DNA from: Odontesthes bonariensis
Taxonomy: Eukaryota > Chordata > Actinopteri > Atheriniformes > Atherinopsidae
Length of the DNA stretch: 64,000 nt
Assembly (NCBI RefSeq): GCF_027942865.1
Contig: NC_134521.1
Coordinates: forward strand, 24,556,949 to 24,620,948
Reading direction: 5' to 3'
In this document: in pieces, positions 13,558-25,000 of the stretch
How the letters are laid out: each line of letters starts with the position of its first letter
Numbering within the stretch: position 1 is the stretch's first letter
Translations under genes and position numbers: made by a program
The notes under the pieces: model-generated
Database searches by the model: none
What the model was told of the DNA's origin: nothing
Seen by the model: only the letters and a program-made list of their open reading frames with translations

Positions 13558-13969
13558 CAGCGCGTGTGCTCCGGTCGTTTTTGTGATTGCTGCATTTTTC
13601 TCTTGCAGCGTGTTGGATTTGTTTCGCCGTTTGGACGTGTCGGCCACCGTAGTTTCCTGATTAAAAGTAGTGACACACAATATGCAGACATCCCAAGTTC
13701 CAAAAAACTCATTTCAGGGAGATGCTTATCGCTTATCGAATATATTTACGCTTTATTTATTTTGTCTATTTATCAAGATATTAAATTGGGGATTTTTTAA
13801 AAGGCTTAGACAGGCTGGATATAGATAGTTAGATACTGTAGCTGGCTAGTTAGATATAGGCCTACACAATTTAGTAACTAAATGTGTATTGATACTTCAA
13901 ATAAGTCTTTGATACGTTTTGCTTTATTTTATAACAGCATTTAACCTACAGAAATAAAATGCAGATGAT

Positions 13970-14166
13970 GGGGCGTTCAGCCTACCTCCACATGTTTTTA
14001 CAGTCATTAAGTCCGCCGTGGGCAATACTGAAGTCACTATTGCATACAGTGCACCTCGCTTGTCATCATTCTTCACCTTCTCTACACATGGGTATACTTT
14101 AGTATGTTCTGCTGTAAAATGAGTCTTATACCTTCGTTTTTTACTGGAGGATTCACCCTCTGCCAT
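13970..14166 (-). pseudogene. Decayed hAT-type transposase N-terminus
   Basis: The minus-strand frame from an ATG at 14166 reads MAEGESSSKKRRYKTHFTAE and then a KVYPCVEKVKNDDKRGA segment, typical of the N-terminus of hAT/ZBED-like transposases just before a C2H2-like finger. After KRGA the homologous reading (CTVCNSDFSIAHGG, then LNDC) continues in another frame, so there is a frameshift near 14045. The expected fingertip is followed by no further transposase. This is a dead fragment. Confidence 0.55.
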
Positions 14167-14337
14167 TTCGCAGGATGCACAGTTTTGAGTGGTAATTTAG
14201 GTGACTGTCAGAGAGTAAATCGAAGCCCTCCCACACTGAACCTTATTGGCTTATTTTGCTGACTAAACCAATCAGCGCGCCCAGCAGTCGCCTTGAACGC
14301 TCGTTGAAGCATCGCTTCTGACAGATACGCACAGGTC

Positions 14338-14446
14338 CCCCCCCCCCCCCCCCCGCCACACACACGCACACACACATGCACACCCCTCTCTCACGAGTTA
14401 TTGTATTGCCTGCACGCTCTCACTCGCATTGAAAAAAAAAAAAAAA
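14338..14446. repeat. Poly(C), CA and poly(A) simple repeats
   Basis: A C tract at 14338-14354, a CA-rich stretch to about 14382 and an A tract near 14431-14446. These are simple sequence only and are likely assembly-sensitive. Confidence 0.8.
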
Positions 14447-14509
14447 ACACTCCCTCTAATAGTCTAAAATCCGGGATATTTTATCCGACTCGCGGGCATC
14501 CGTGATTAA

Positions 14510-15384
14510 AGTGATACTCCGGAGTAAATTCAACCTGGGGTCATTTGAACGGTGATATCCAGCCAAGTAGCCCACCCGCAGTTTTTTCGATCTTGGCTGA
14601 ACATCAGCTGAGTTACTGAGTTATCCCGAATAGCTTCGTACAAGGGTTAATGGATCCAGGTCCGTATCTCCAAAATTACCACACTAAAATCACATGCCAT
14701 GACACCAAACTTCTACAGTAGTACAAATATGGTCTGTACTCACAAAGCGATGCATTTGGAAGTTTGAAAATAGTCCAGGAGTTTATTATTATCAACACAA
14801 GCCTGATAGCTTCTCTGCAGCTAAAGCTGCGTCGACGTCACTTCAGAGAGCTGGGAGCTTCAAAGTAAGATGAGGGTTGATCTACTACTGTAGACAACAA
14901 AGCAAGGCTGCTCAATTTCTCCATTGATAAAATAATTTCACAACTCTACAACACAAAAATTCATAAAAAAACATGTAGAATATAGCATATACTTTGTTGT
15001 CTACAGTAGTAGATCAACCCTCATCTTACTTTGAAGCTCCCGGCGCCTTGGAGTGACGTCGACGTAGCTTTAGCTGCAGAGAAGCTATCAGGCTTGTGTT
15101 GATAATAATAAACTCCTGGACTATTTTCAAACTTCCAAATGCATCGCTTTGTGAGTACAGACCGTATTTGTACTACTGTAGAAGTTTGGTGTCATGGCAT
15201 GTGATTTTAGTGTGGTAATTTTGGAGATACGGACCTGGATCCATTAACCCTTGTACGAAGCTATTCGGGATAACTCAGTAACTCAGCTGATGTTCAGCCA
15301 ATATCGAAAAAACTGCGGGTGGGCTACTTGGCTGGATATCACCGTTCATATGACCCCAGGTTGAATTTACTCCGGAGTATCACT
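14510..15384. mobile_element. 875-bp near-palindromic DNA element flanked by TTAA
   Basis: The element starts AGTGATACTCCGGAGT and ends with its complement, with TTAA immediately outside both ends (14506-14509 and 15385-15388). The arms are inverted repeats of roughly 400 bases each with scattered mismatches, around a ~90-bp AT-rich centre near 14910-14995. There is no coding capacity. A TTAA target site points to a piggyBac- or Kolobok-type transposase acting in trans; the exact superfamily is inference. It lies about 640 bases upstream of the gene B ATG. Confidence 0.85.
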
Positions 15385-15388
15385 TTAA

Positions 15389-16024
15389 CTATCAATATCA
15401 GGGAGACTCCCGGAACTTTCGGGAGACTTGGGATATGTTGAATCTGTTGAAACTTCGATTAACCACAGATATGTTGTGTCAGTGTTGAAATGTTATATGC
15501 TTCCTTTGATGTGCTCTCACAAGGATCAAATAACTCACTAACTTGCTGTCAAGGAAAGAGATAACGAGAAGATAGATAACCTTCAAAGAGAAGCTGGACC
15601 TGAGAAAAGTTCTGGGATCAGAGGTGAAATTTAGAATTAAAGGTGGGAGTTGTTTTATTCAAGGTCATTAAAAAAAACATTTTTTTCAATTTAACTAAAT
15701 TCTCTTTGATGGAATATCAGTCATTTCTTCCACTGATATATAAACATAACTGTAAGATCACATCAACATATCATTCACACACGTTAACTCCATTTGTGAG
15801 TGTGTGTGAGCAGTTAATGATTTGAAGAGTGGCAGTTCTGGATTATGGTTTACTCGACATTACACTCACGGATAGAACCTTCGAAGACGAGGTTAATTCA
15901 GAAAACCACAGGCACAAAAAATATTACAGCGGGTGGTGGGAGGGATGGTGTTGTGGCTGAAACCAAGGCTTCAGAAATGCCCAATCTGAACTCATTCATT
16001 TGTGTTCCTTTACTCTTCTGAAAC
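15389..16024 (+). promoter_or_regulatory. Upstream region of gene B (promoter not resolved)
   Basis: About 640 bases between the TTAA element and the gene B start codon. It must hold the gene B 5' UTR and probably core promoter unless the transcript starts inside or beyond the transposon. I see no convincing TATA box or CpG island. Confidence 0.3.
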
Positions 16025-19000
16025 ATGTGCGCAGAGCCTTCGGCCACCAACAAAATACCCGACTATGAGGCTGAAACCGCCTTCCTGGGAGAGTGGGGAC
16101 GCTTCCAGCAGCGGGTTTTTTTCCTGCTCTGCCTGAGCGTAATCCCCAACGGTTTCAGCGGCCTATCCGTCGTGTTTCTCGCCGACACGCCGCCACACCG
16201 CTGCCTCGTACCAGCGCACCTCAACCTCACTGCAGCATGGAGGAACAGCAGCATCCCGCTGGAGAGGGACGAGAGCCGCGCCGGCGCCTTAATGCCCAGC
16301 AGGTGTTCCAGATTCAAGCTTGAAGAGGTAGTGAGCTTCTCGGAAAGAGGCTTGCTACCCGGCATTGAAGTTAATCTGTCTAATGTACCGAGAGAAGGCT
16401 GCCTAGACGGATGGGAGTACGACCAAAGCATCTACACATCTACCATCATTACTGAGGTGTGTATAGGGCTTTCCAAAAGGCAGCTGCCCTCAGCACAAAC
16501 TTGGAAAACTGGGTGTAAACTAACTTTTCCAACAGTAATATAACAGTAATGCATATCTCTTTTCTCATAGGGTTCACTTTCAGATTTGTGTTTTACTTTT
16601 GGTACTCAATTGAGAAAAAAAAAGAAGAGAAAAACACAGCCTAGGATTTGAACATGTGTTTTGCACCTTACGCTTCCCAATGTAATCTGTACAGTTTATT
16701 TATGCCTGTGTGTTTTGCAGTGGGACTTGGTGTGTGGTGAAAGCTGGAAGAACCCACTGACTTCTTCTTGCTTTTTCTTTGGTGTTCTCACTGGCTCCTT
16801 CATTTCAGGACAGCTCTCTGACAGGTTATGGACAAAGACTAGTGGTTTAAGAAATAACAAAAAAACAGACATGATCATTGATGCACCTCCGGTGCAGATA
16901 GTACAGATCTATCAAAACAGAAGTCTTAGAGTAAGCCAATCATTCTTACTGCCCAAATTCAATGTACTATTGAACCCTCAGCCGAAAGTCTTTTGAGTTC
17001 ATCTTGACATCGTTTATGCCACTGTTAATGAATCACTAAATCTTTCAGCTATTTAAACTTTGTAGTGCTAGACTTTTTGTTTCTTTCACTCTAGCTTACT
17101 GGCAGTTCTGTCTCCATTAGGTTTCTGTGGTTACCCATTTAAGACAGCTTACAAACAACATTGCTGCCAGTGGTGACGCAACTGTTTGAGTAGGACAGAC
17201 TGAAAGGGACAAGACAAAAGACATAAAGTGATTTCACGGTTTTAAATCAAATTGCTGAGGGAAAATTATCAGCAATTAACAGTTGCAAGTTTCAAGAATT
17301 GTGCCCAATGTAATTGTAGTTCTCTGTTGTCAGGCAGCATATAAAGCTAACAGAATAATCAACAATTGATATTTTCTCGTACCTAGCTTGAAGTTATCCT
17401 TTGAAATTCTTAAGACAAAACTTGCTGCGCCGTGGCTCATTCCTAGTAAGGCTTTGGTGACAAAATCGTCACAGATAATAAATATAGATAAAAGGAGGTT
17501 TTTTTAGATCCTGATAAGCTTTAGATCAGTTTGCCTTATAGCCAGAAATAAATCTGTTCGGCACATTGGCTGACTACTGTTGTTCTACTGGTGATCACAG
17601 TAAATTACTGCAAAAAAAATATCAACAACCCCCCCACCACCACCACCAAAACACACACACACAGACACAAACAATAACTTTAAGAACCATATGATGTCAT
17701 AAATCATAGTCACGATACAATGAATTTACAGCAACTAATTGTAAAGATAATTTATGCTTTAATCAGATATTTGTAGTATTTTACTATAAATTACAGTAAA
17801 GGCTAACTGGTTATATGTTAACAGTAAATGACCATAAACTTTTTAAAAAAACGACACTGGCTTATAAAAAATGATTGAGTGGTAAAGATGTTTTATGGTT
17901 TACTGAATAATATTTGGTATTCTACTGTGAAAATGTGTGTATCAGGAATCAGGGTGCCAAATCTTGCTGGTTGGTTATCTTTCAGAGAAATTAGGACCTG
18001 TTGAACAAAATAGCTCAAGTTTTCTCCTTAATTAGGAAACTTAAACCTTAATCTCTCCTTAAAGATGATGTACAGGACCCCTTAAATTGTGGTTTGGGTC
18101 ATCTAATAAATGGAAAAAAACATCTGTTCATCCTACTTTGCCATTTGTCTGCATCTCAACAACCAACTCCTGAGAAAACAATCTTTGGGTCTGCAGCTGC
18201 TTTCTTCACAACCTAGTTTCCATTTACACAAGATAAAAGCAGATAGGAGGGGTGAGAAGCTAGTGTACAGTAAAAATGCTGTAAGACAAAAATAGTGGGA
18301 AAAAGATAAAGGCATAGTACAAGTTGAAGAATGTCAGTTTAAATTAAGTAATGTAAAAGCAGATATACTTTGAGACTTAAATTGTGTTATGAATTGTATT
18401 CCCCTATATGTGAAAAATGCTTACTTGGTCAATCTTTTGTGCTTTGTGTCCATTTCAGATTTGGGAGAAAAATAGTGATGTTTGTCACAATAGCTCTCCA
18501 GACAGTCGCCACATTTGTTCAAGTTTTCTCTCAGAGCTGGACAGCATTCTGTGCTGTGTTTTTTGTTATCGGGTTGGCTCACATTTCCAATTATGTGGCT
18601 GCATTTGTCTTAGGTACATTAGTTATTTTGTGTTCAGCTTATTCATCATGATATCCATGATACTATGTATTTGTAAAAAAAAACAAAAAACAAGTATAAT
18701 TTAACATGTGTTTCAACATGTGTTAAGGCACCGAGATATTAGGCCCAAGGGTTCGGACAATTTTCTCCACTGCGGGAGTGTGTCTGTTCTTCGCTGTGGG
18801 CTACATGCTTCTGCCACTGCTTGCTTTCCTCATCAGAGACTGGAGGATGCTTCTTCTCAGCCTCACGCTGCCAGGCTGCCTCTGTTTGCCTCTCTGGTGG
18901 TAGGTGGGTGTGTGTGTCTGTTTGATTTCTGAGGTTATGTAATGGGCTTTTCATGCTTTATGTTTTGGCAGCTTTAACAAAAGACAAATCAATTAATCGA

Positions 19001-22000
19001 GTTTTGGGATTGACATATGAATAATTGCAAGATTTCTTAATATGTTTTTTTTTTACATTTTAGGGTTCCTGATTGTTGGTTAAAGAGACGAGAAATTTCA
19101 AGATGTACATTTGAAAATTCTGATAAACATGTCATACTTTAACATTCACGTTTTTTGAAAGGTTGAGAGACTTTGTGAAATGTACATATGAAGACATGGT
19201 GCGATGAGTTGCAAACTATTCAAATCCTATGTTTAATTGAAAGTGGTGCAGAATGTTTATCAGATTCACTTGCATTGGTGCTAGTGAATTTTTCTTTTGA
19301 ATGAGAGGGAGAGCAGAAGACTAGAAAAGTTGTGGAATGGTTCAATAAAAAACTAGGGTTACATCTCATTTATTAATTAAATTGAATGACAAGAAGTCAA
19401 GGTCTCAAAAGAACATCCCTGAGAAGCTGAGTCTTTTAGTTGCAAAGAAAAACCCCTCTGTTAAAAACTGACCGAAACACTGGTCATGAACTTTGGGCTC
19501 TCACATCCAGAAACTCTACTTCCTTTTCTGCAGACTCAGTGGTCATTATGTGCTATTCAGTTGTCAGACCTGGGAATTTAGCTGATCTAGCCAGTAGCAC
19601 GTGCTTGTCTCCCAGATGAAGCCAAGCATGTATAAATGCATACGACTGGAACAGTGAGGCTGTGAATGGCTAATTAGATGTGGCGATGTTGGAAAATGTG
19701 CTGGGATTTGATTGGAGAGGGGCCATTCAGCTTGTTAACAGCGCGCACTTCAAAAGCCACCATATGTTATGGCAGTGCGGTAGAATAACCCATAGGGTAT
19801 GGATAACTCAAACATCTTTGAGTGCACCATTGATGCTGAATGATATACACAGGTTTTGAAGCAAGTTTTGCTGCTATCAGCATGATGTCTTCATTGGGAG
19901 AGGCTTTGTTTATTTCAGCAAGACAATTCCAAACCACATCAGTCACATTTTACACTGTGTCAGCTCTTTTGAAAACAGGGTTGTCTCAACATTATGTTGT
20001 AGACAAAAAATTGGAATTATCTAAAAGTAATCAGGGCTGCACGGTGGTGTGGTGGTTAGCACCGTCGGGTTCCAGGTTTAACTCCCAGCTGGGCCCTTTC
20101 TGTGTGGGGTTTGCATGTACTCCCTGTGTATGTGTGGGTTCTCTCTGGGTACTCTGGCTTCCTCCCACTATACAATAACATGCATGTTAGGTTAATTGTT
20201 GTCTCTAAAATTTGTCCTTAGGAGTGAGTTTGAGCGTGTGTGGTTGTTTGTCTCGTTTGTCTCTGTGTGGCCCTGTGATGGACTGGCGGCCTGTCCAGGG
20301 TGTACCCCGCCTCTTGCCCGATGACCGGTGGGATAGGCTTCAACCCCCCCGCGACCCGACCGAGGGATTAAGCGGGTATAGAAAATGGATGGATGGATGG
20401 ATAGAAGCAATCAACTATTAGTAAAGTTCCTACAAAGATAGCCGCCTCACAGGTAGAAGGATCCTGGTTCAAATCCCAGCTGGCACCTTTCTTTTTTGGA
20501 GTTTGCATATTCTCCATGTGGGTCCTCTCTGGGTACCCCAGTTTACTTTCATTATCCACCAAACATGCATGTTTGGTCGATTTGGGGATTTTAAATCGAC
20601 CTCATTTGTCTCTAGTTAGGCCCTGCGAAGGACTGGCGATTTCTCCAGGGTGTACCCTACCTTTTGCCTGTTGGTAGCTGGGATAGGCTCCAGCAACCCT
20701 AACGCCACAACCTTGAATTGAATTAAGAGGGTATAGAAGATGGATGGATGGATCCAGAATTATAGACTTATCCAGGCAAATAACCACAAAAACTTCACCT
20801 AGATGTTTAAAGGTGGGGTATGAGATCTTGGAAAAACGGTTCCTGCAAGCTATATTTTTGAAAATACACAACCTTGTCCTTGCCTCTCCCTTCAGCCCAC
20901 CCCTCGAAACCACGCCTTCAAAACACATGAACGAGTCACGAGTCTGTGAACGCGCAGGGGGGAGGGGTGAGGGGGGCTGACGGTTGATGGGCATGTCAGA
21001 ATCCAATAGAAGTAACTCTCATCAGTACTTCTATTGGTCAGACATTTCCTCTTGCTACACCCTCTACAATGGACTAAAATATTATTTTTTTTCCAAACAT
21101 TCTATTTTAGTGGGTGCAATGTGGTCGTGAGGAGGTTTTCAGACAATATGATAAAAAATGCTCCAGAAAACATCTCATACCCCATCTTTAAGCTGGGTTT
21201 ATGTAGATTTTACTTTTATGGAAACACTCCGATTTTATTGTTGGAAAAAACAAAACAAAACAACAACAACAACCCCCCCCCCCCCCCCCAAAAAAAAAAA
21301 AAAAAAAACTGAGCTGTAAACTGTGTTTTTTAAGTTCCTTTGGATTGGACTTCTTTGTCTTTCTGTTGTGTAATGAGGCAGGTTCATCCCAGAGTCTCCT
21401 CGGTGGCTGCTTTCTCAGGGAAGAGTGAAAGAAGCTGAGGCCATATTCAGAAATGCTGCTAAGCTGAATAAGATCGAGCCTCCACCGGTCATCTTTAGTT
21501 CTTTGCAGGTGAGAGCGTAATTGTATTGCTGTAGTAAACAGATTCAAACTTACTTTGTCATGAGAATGTAACTTTTGCATCTGCATACTCTTAACAAAAT
21601 TATTAACAAAGTTAGTCTTTGGAAAGGTAAATCCGACTCAGTTTTCTTTTGCTCTTAAGTGACTTTCCATTCTTTTAACTGCTACAAACCTTTTGTCAAA
21701 CCAAATTATTATTGGTTTACTGACAACGCTTAAAATACATATATCAGTCAAAGGCTGAGAATCAGGGGAACAGAACCATCTAATCTGCAACTGAAACATG
21801 AAGTGTGCAGAAATAAAATAGTTAGCACTTCAGTCTTTTACATGTCTCCTAATTGAAAATGTGATGTTTGAATTAAATCAAAGATACTGAGAAAAATTGC
21901 CTTCTCATTTAGAGACAATGACAGTGGCTGAGGGACATGCAAACAGACAAAAGATAAGCAAACTAGGGAAACACTATCATCAATTGATGTTCTATTATTT

Positions 22001-25000
22001 TTGTGATGCCGCTACATATAAAAGTTAAGTTATGGGATATTTTTCTTGATTCAGTGTTGCACTTTGTGAACTGCCCTCGCAGGTCTCTCATCTAGCTGCA
22101 CAATCAGACCAGGTTATTTGTCCAACTTGGAAGAAGGCTTGTTTTGAGAAAAGTTAAAGTTGTAGAGTATGTTCTGCTGTACTACAGTTACAAAAAGATT
22201 TCTTGTTGAAGAGAGGTGTTTGTTTCTTTTAAGAATGATTGAATTCAACCTAAGTCAAAAAAAGAAGAAAAAAAAGAAATCACTTGAAAACTAGGGTGGA
22301 AACAAATCAGTTATCATGTGTGAAGATTCGAAGTGCAATGAGCTTCCTGAGCCACCACAGAAAGCACTTGACTGTTCTGCAACCCTTTAAGCCATAAACC
22401 ATTGGTAATTGTTTCACTGCTCACACTGGGTTTGAGCAGGGAAAGTTTGAAAAGCCAGTGGTACAGGGAGCATTTCATTTGCTTGTAGAAAAAACAATTA
22501 AATGAATCACTTTAAAATCTGGAAGAAAGCTGATTATTTTTATTTTGATTGGCTGTAAATGCCCTTTTCTATACCCCTGCTGCTCCTATAGACAGCTGGT
22601 TTCAGTGTCATGTACCCAAACCTGTGGACTTGATTCTAAGAAACCGAGCTGCCACAAATCATGACCTTTACTCTGTGCAGACACATGCTGTTCTCTAGTT
22701 ATCTTTGTTACGAGCAAACGATCCTTAGCAGGTGTCAGAAAGTGGTGCTTACAACCAATATAATTGGTATGTAATTCAATGATAATACACAGGCACTGAA
22801 CAATTGAGTTCTAATGCACCAACACGTGAGTCCTGGGTACTTCTAATCTGTTATGTGGGAGCACTTTCTACATACATTTATAGGTATAAGAACATTTTAA
22901 TTTGTCCCAGTAACCTTTCTTGTACCCCTTAGACTTGTTGTAATTTGTGTGGAACTGCTCAGTTCTGTTTTTTTGGCAGCAACCCAGGCTAAATTCTTGG
23001 TTGCTTTGTAAAGAACAAGTGGGACATGGTAACATGATAAATGACAATCTGTTACAGCACTGAGAAACAGATTTGTTTGCACATTGCATGTGTGAACGTG
23101 TGTGCTCAATTTGCAAGTGGTCAAGCATCCCTCTCATTACATTATTTCAAGACTGACGGCTTTTCTCGTTAAACGGTTGTTGTTCCTCACGCTCTGCTGC
23201 CCCACAGAAAGACACTAAGTCTGAGAAGAGGAGGCCCTACAACATCTGTGACCTGCTTCGTTCTCGAAACATCCGCTGGATTTCCATCACGCTGTGGCTG
23301 GTCTGGTGAGTCCTTGCTGTCCCAGCTGGCCTCCACATTCCTCACAGTGACCATGAGTACACATGAGACCCAGCACTAACAAAAAGGCACACTACAGAGC
23401 ACACAGTTGCACATATAGTGTACATGCACAGTTTTTGCCTGTTCATGCGTCATCTCAGCCACATGTCAGCCTGTTTTACTAACAACAAATAATGACCCGT
23501 CAGGGGCTGTGAAGCCTGCAGCTAAGATCAAACTCAGATTTTATGTAACTGCACAGTATGTCTTTGGTGGTCTTATGCATGCTGAGTCTGAAAACAAGCT
23601 CAAAATGACATTCTTTCTTTCATTTTTAATTATCTTTTAAACAGGACTTACAAACTATTAACTCTCAGATCTGATGGATGGTTGTTAAGAAACAGTTTGC
23701 TCATAAGAACAAGAAAGTACAGAAAAATTCAATTCAAGGCACAAAACAAGTACTAACTGGCTGTTAGCCTCAGCTTAAAAAAAACCCATGACATTAAAAA
23801 ACATGTACAAATAAGATAAGATAAGATATTTTTCCAACAGAGCAATCACTTATTTGATCCCCCTACACATGTTCCTTATGTGTGTTATAAACCATAGTTT
23901 GTTTTTTTGCGTCAAATTTTTCCTCAACAGGAACACCCTTACCATCGCCTACTTTGCTCTTTCGTTGAACACGGCAAATCTCCATGGGAATCCGTTCTTC
24001 AACTGTTTCCTGTCAGCTCTGGTGGAGTTCCCAGCCTACACTTTGTCTTGGGTCATGTTCCGCTGGTGTTCCAGACGGCTGAGTCTCTCCTCAACTCTCT
24101 TCACTGGAGGGTTGTTTCTACTCATCGTACAGCTCATACCAGCACGTATGACACCACAGCTGGCAACAGTTTAATACAGACTATGTTTCTGCCATTTAAT
24201 CATTCTTTCAGTTAACTGAGCCAATGACTCACAGACTTGAACAGTTTAATATCTAATTCCCTGCAGACTTGGTCTATGTAGCTATAACACTGGAGATGAT
24301 GGGGAAGTTTGCAGTGACGACAGCGTTTGCGGTTGTGTACGCCTACTCAGCAGAAATCTACCCCACTGTCCTGAGGAATACAGCTGTTGGCACTTGTTCC
24401 ATGGCTTCAAGAATTGGCAGCATCATTGCTCCCTTCTTCATTTACTTAAGTAAGAATGCTGTTTCTCTTCCCTGAAGTACACCAAGGTCATGGCACTCCA
24501 CTTACATTTATGGCTCAGTAATATTAGAATTCATGTACTGTCATTCCATTAAGCTACAGCACTTGTATCAAACATCCCACCCCGATATGGGAATATTATG
24601 GCCTCTTGAAATACAAAGTGAAAGGACCACCCGCTCAGTTCCGACATTCACAATCACACTTTTAGTCAACTTCAACTTGATCTAACCTGCCTGTTTTTGT
24701 ACTCTTGGAGGAAACCACACATAAAAACATAGAAACATCCCAGCCAGAAATATTGGCAAGACCAACTACTTGCTCAAAAACAAAAAGGCAGGCTTGATTA
24801 GAAATCAGAATGAACACAACAGTTCTCTGTAATGTCCTAAACTGCTCTATAGTACCATTATAAACTAAGCTGTTTCTCACTGTCTGCCTCCCCTTTTATT
24901 GTTTTGCCACAGGAAGCTATTCCATTTCACTGCCTTACATCCTAATGGGAACCCTCACAACTCTGGCGGGGTTGCTGAGTCTCCTGCTGCCTGAGAGCTT

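Larger units (their letters stand above)
10924..13653. mobile_element. Foldback (palindromic) element carrying an expanded minisatellite
   Basis: The two ends are inverted copies: ACTACGGTGGCCGACACGT at 10924 and its complement ending at 13653. Moving inward, both arms contain matching sequence: a GAAACAAATCC-type block, then minisatellite units, then the GGAAGTTC…AGGCCACTAG block (13070-13092 left; 13348-13373 right), then an inner inverted repeat (13101-13176 against 13232-13307) around a ~55-bp loop. The left arm holds about 58 units and the right arm about five. No transposase is present. The structure is that of a non-autonomous foldback DNA element; a head-to-head pair of two insertions is the alternative. 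Flanking target duplication is not obvious. Confidence 0.7.
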
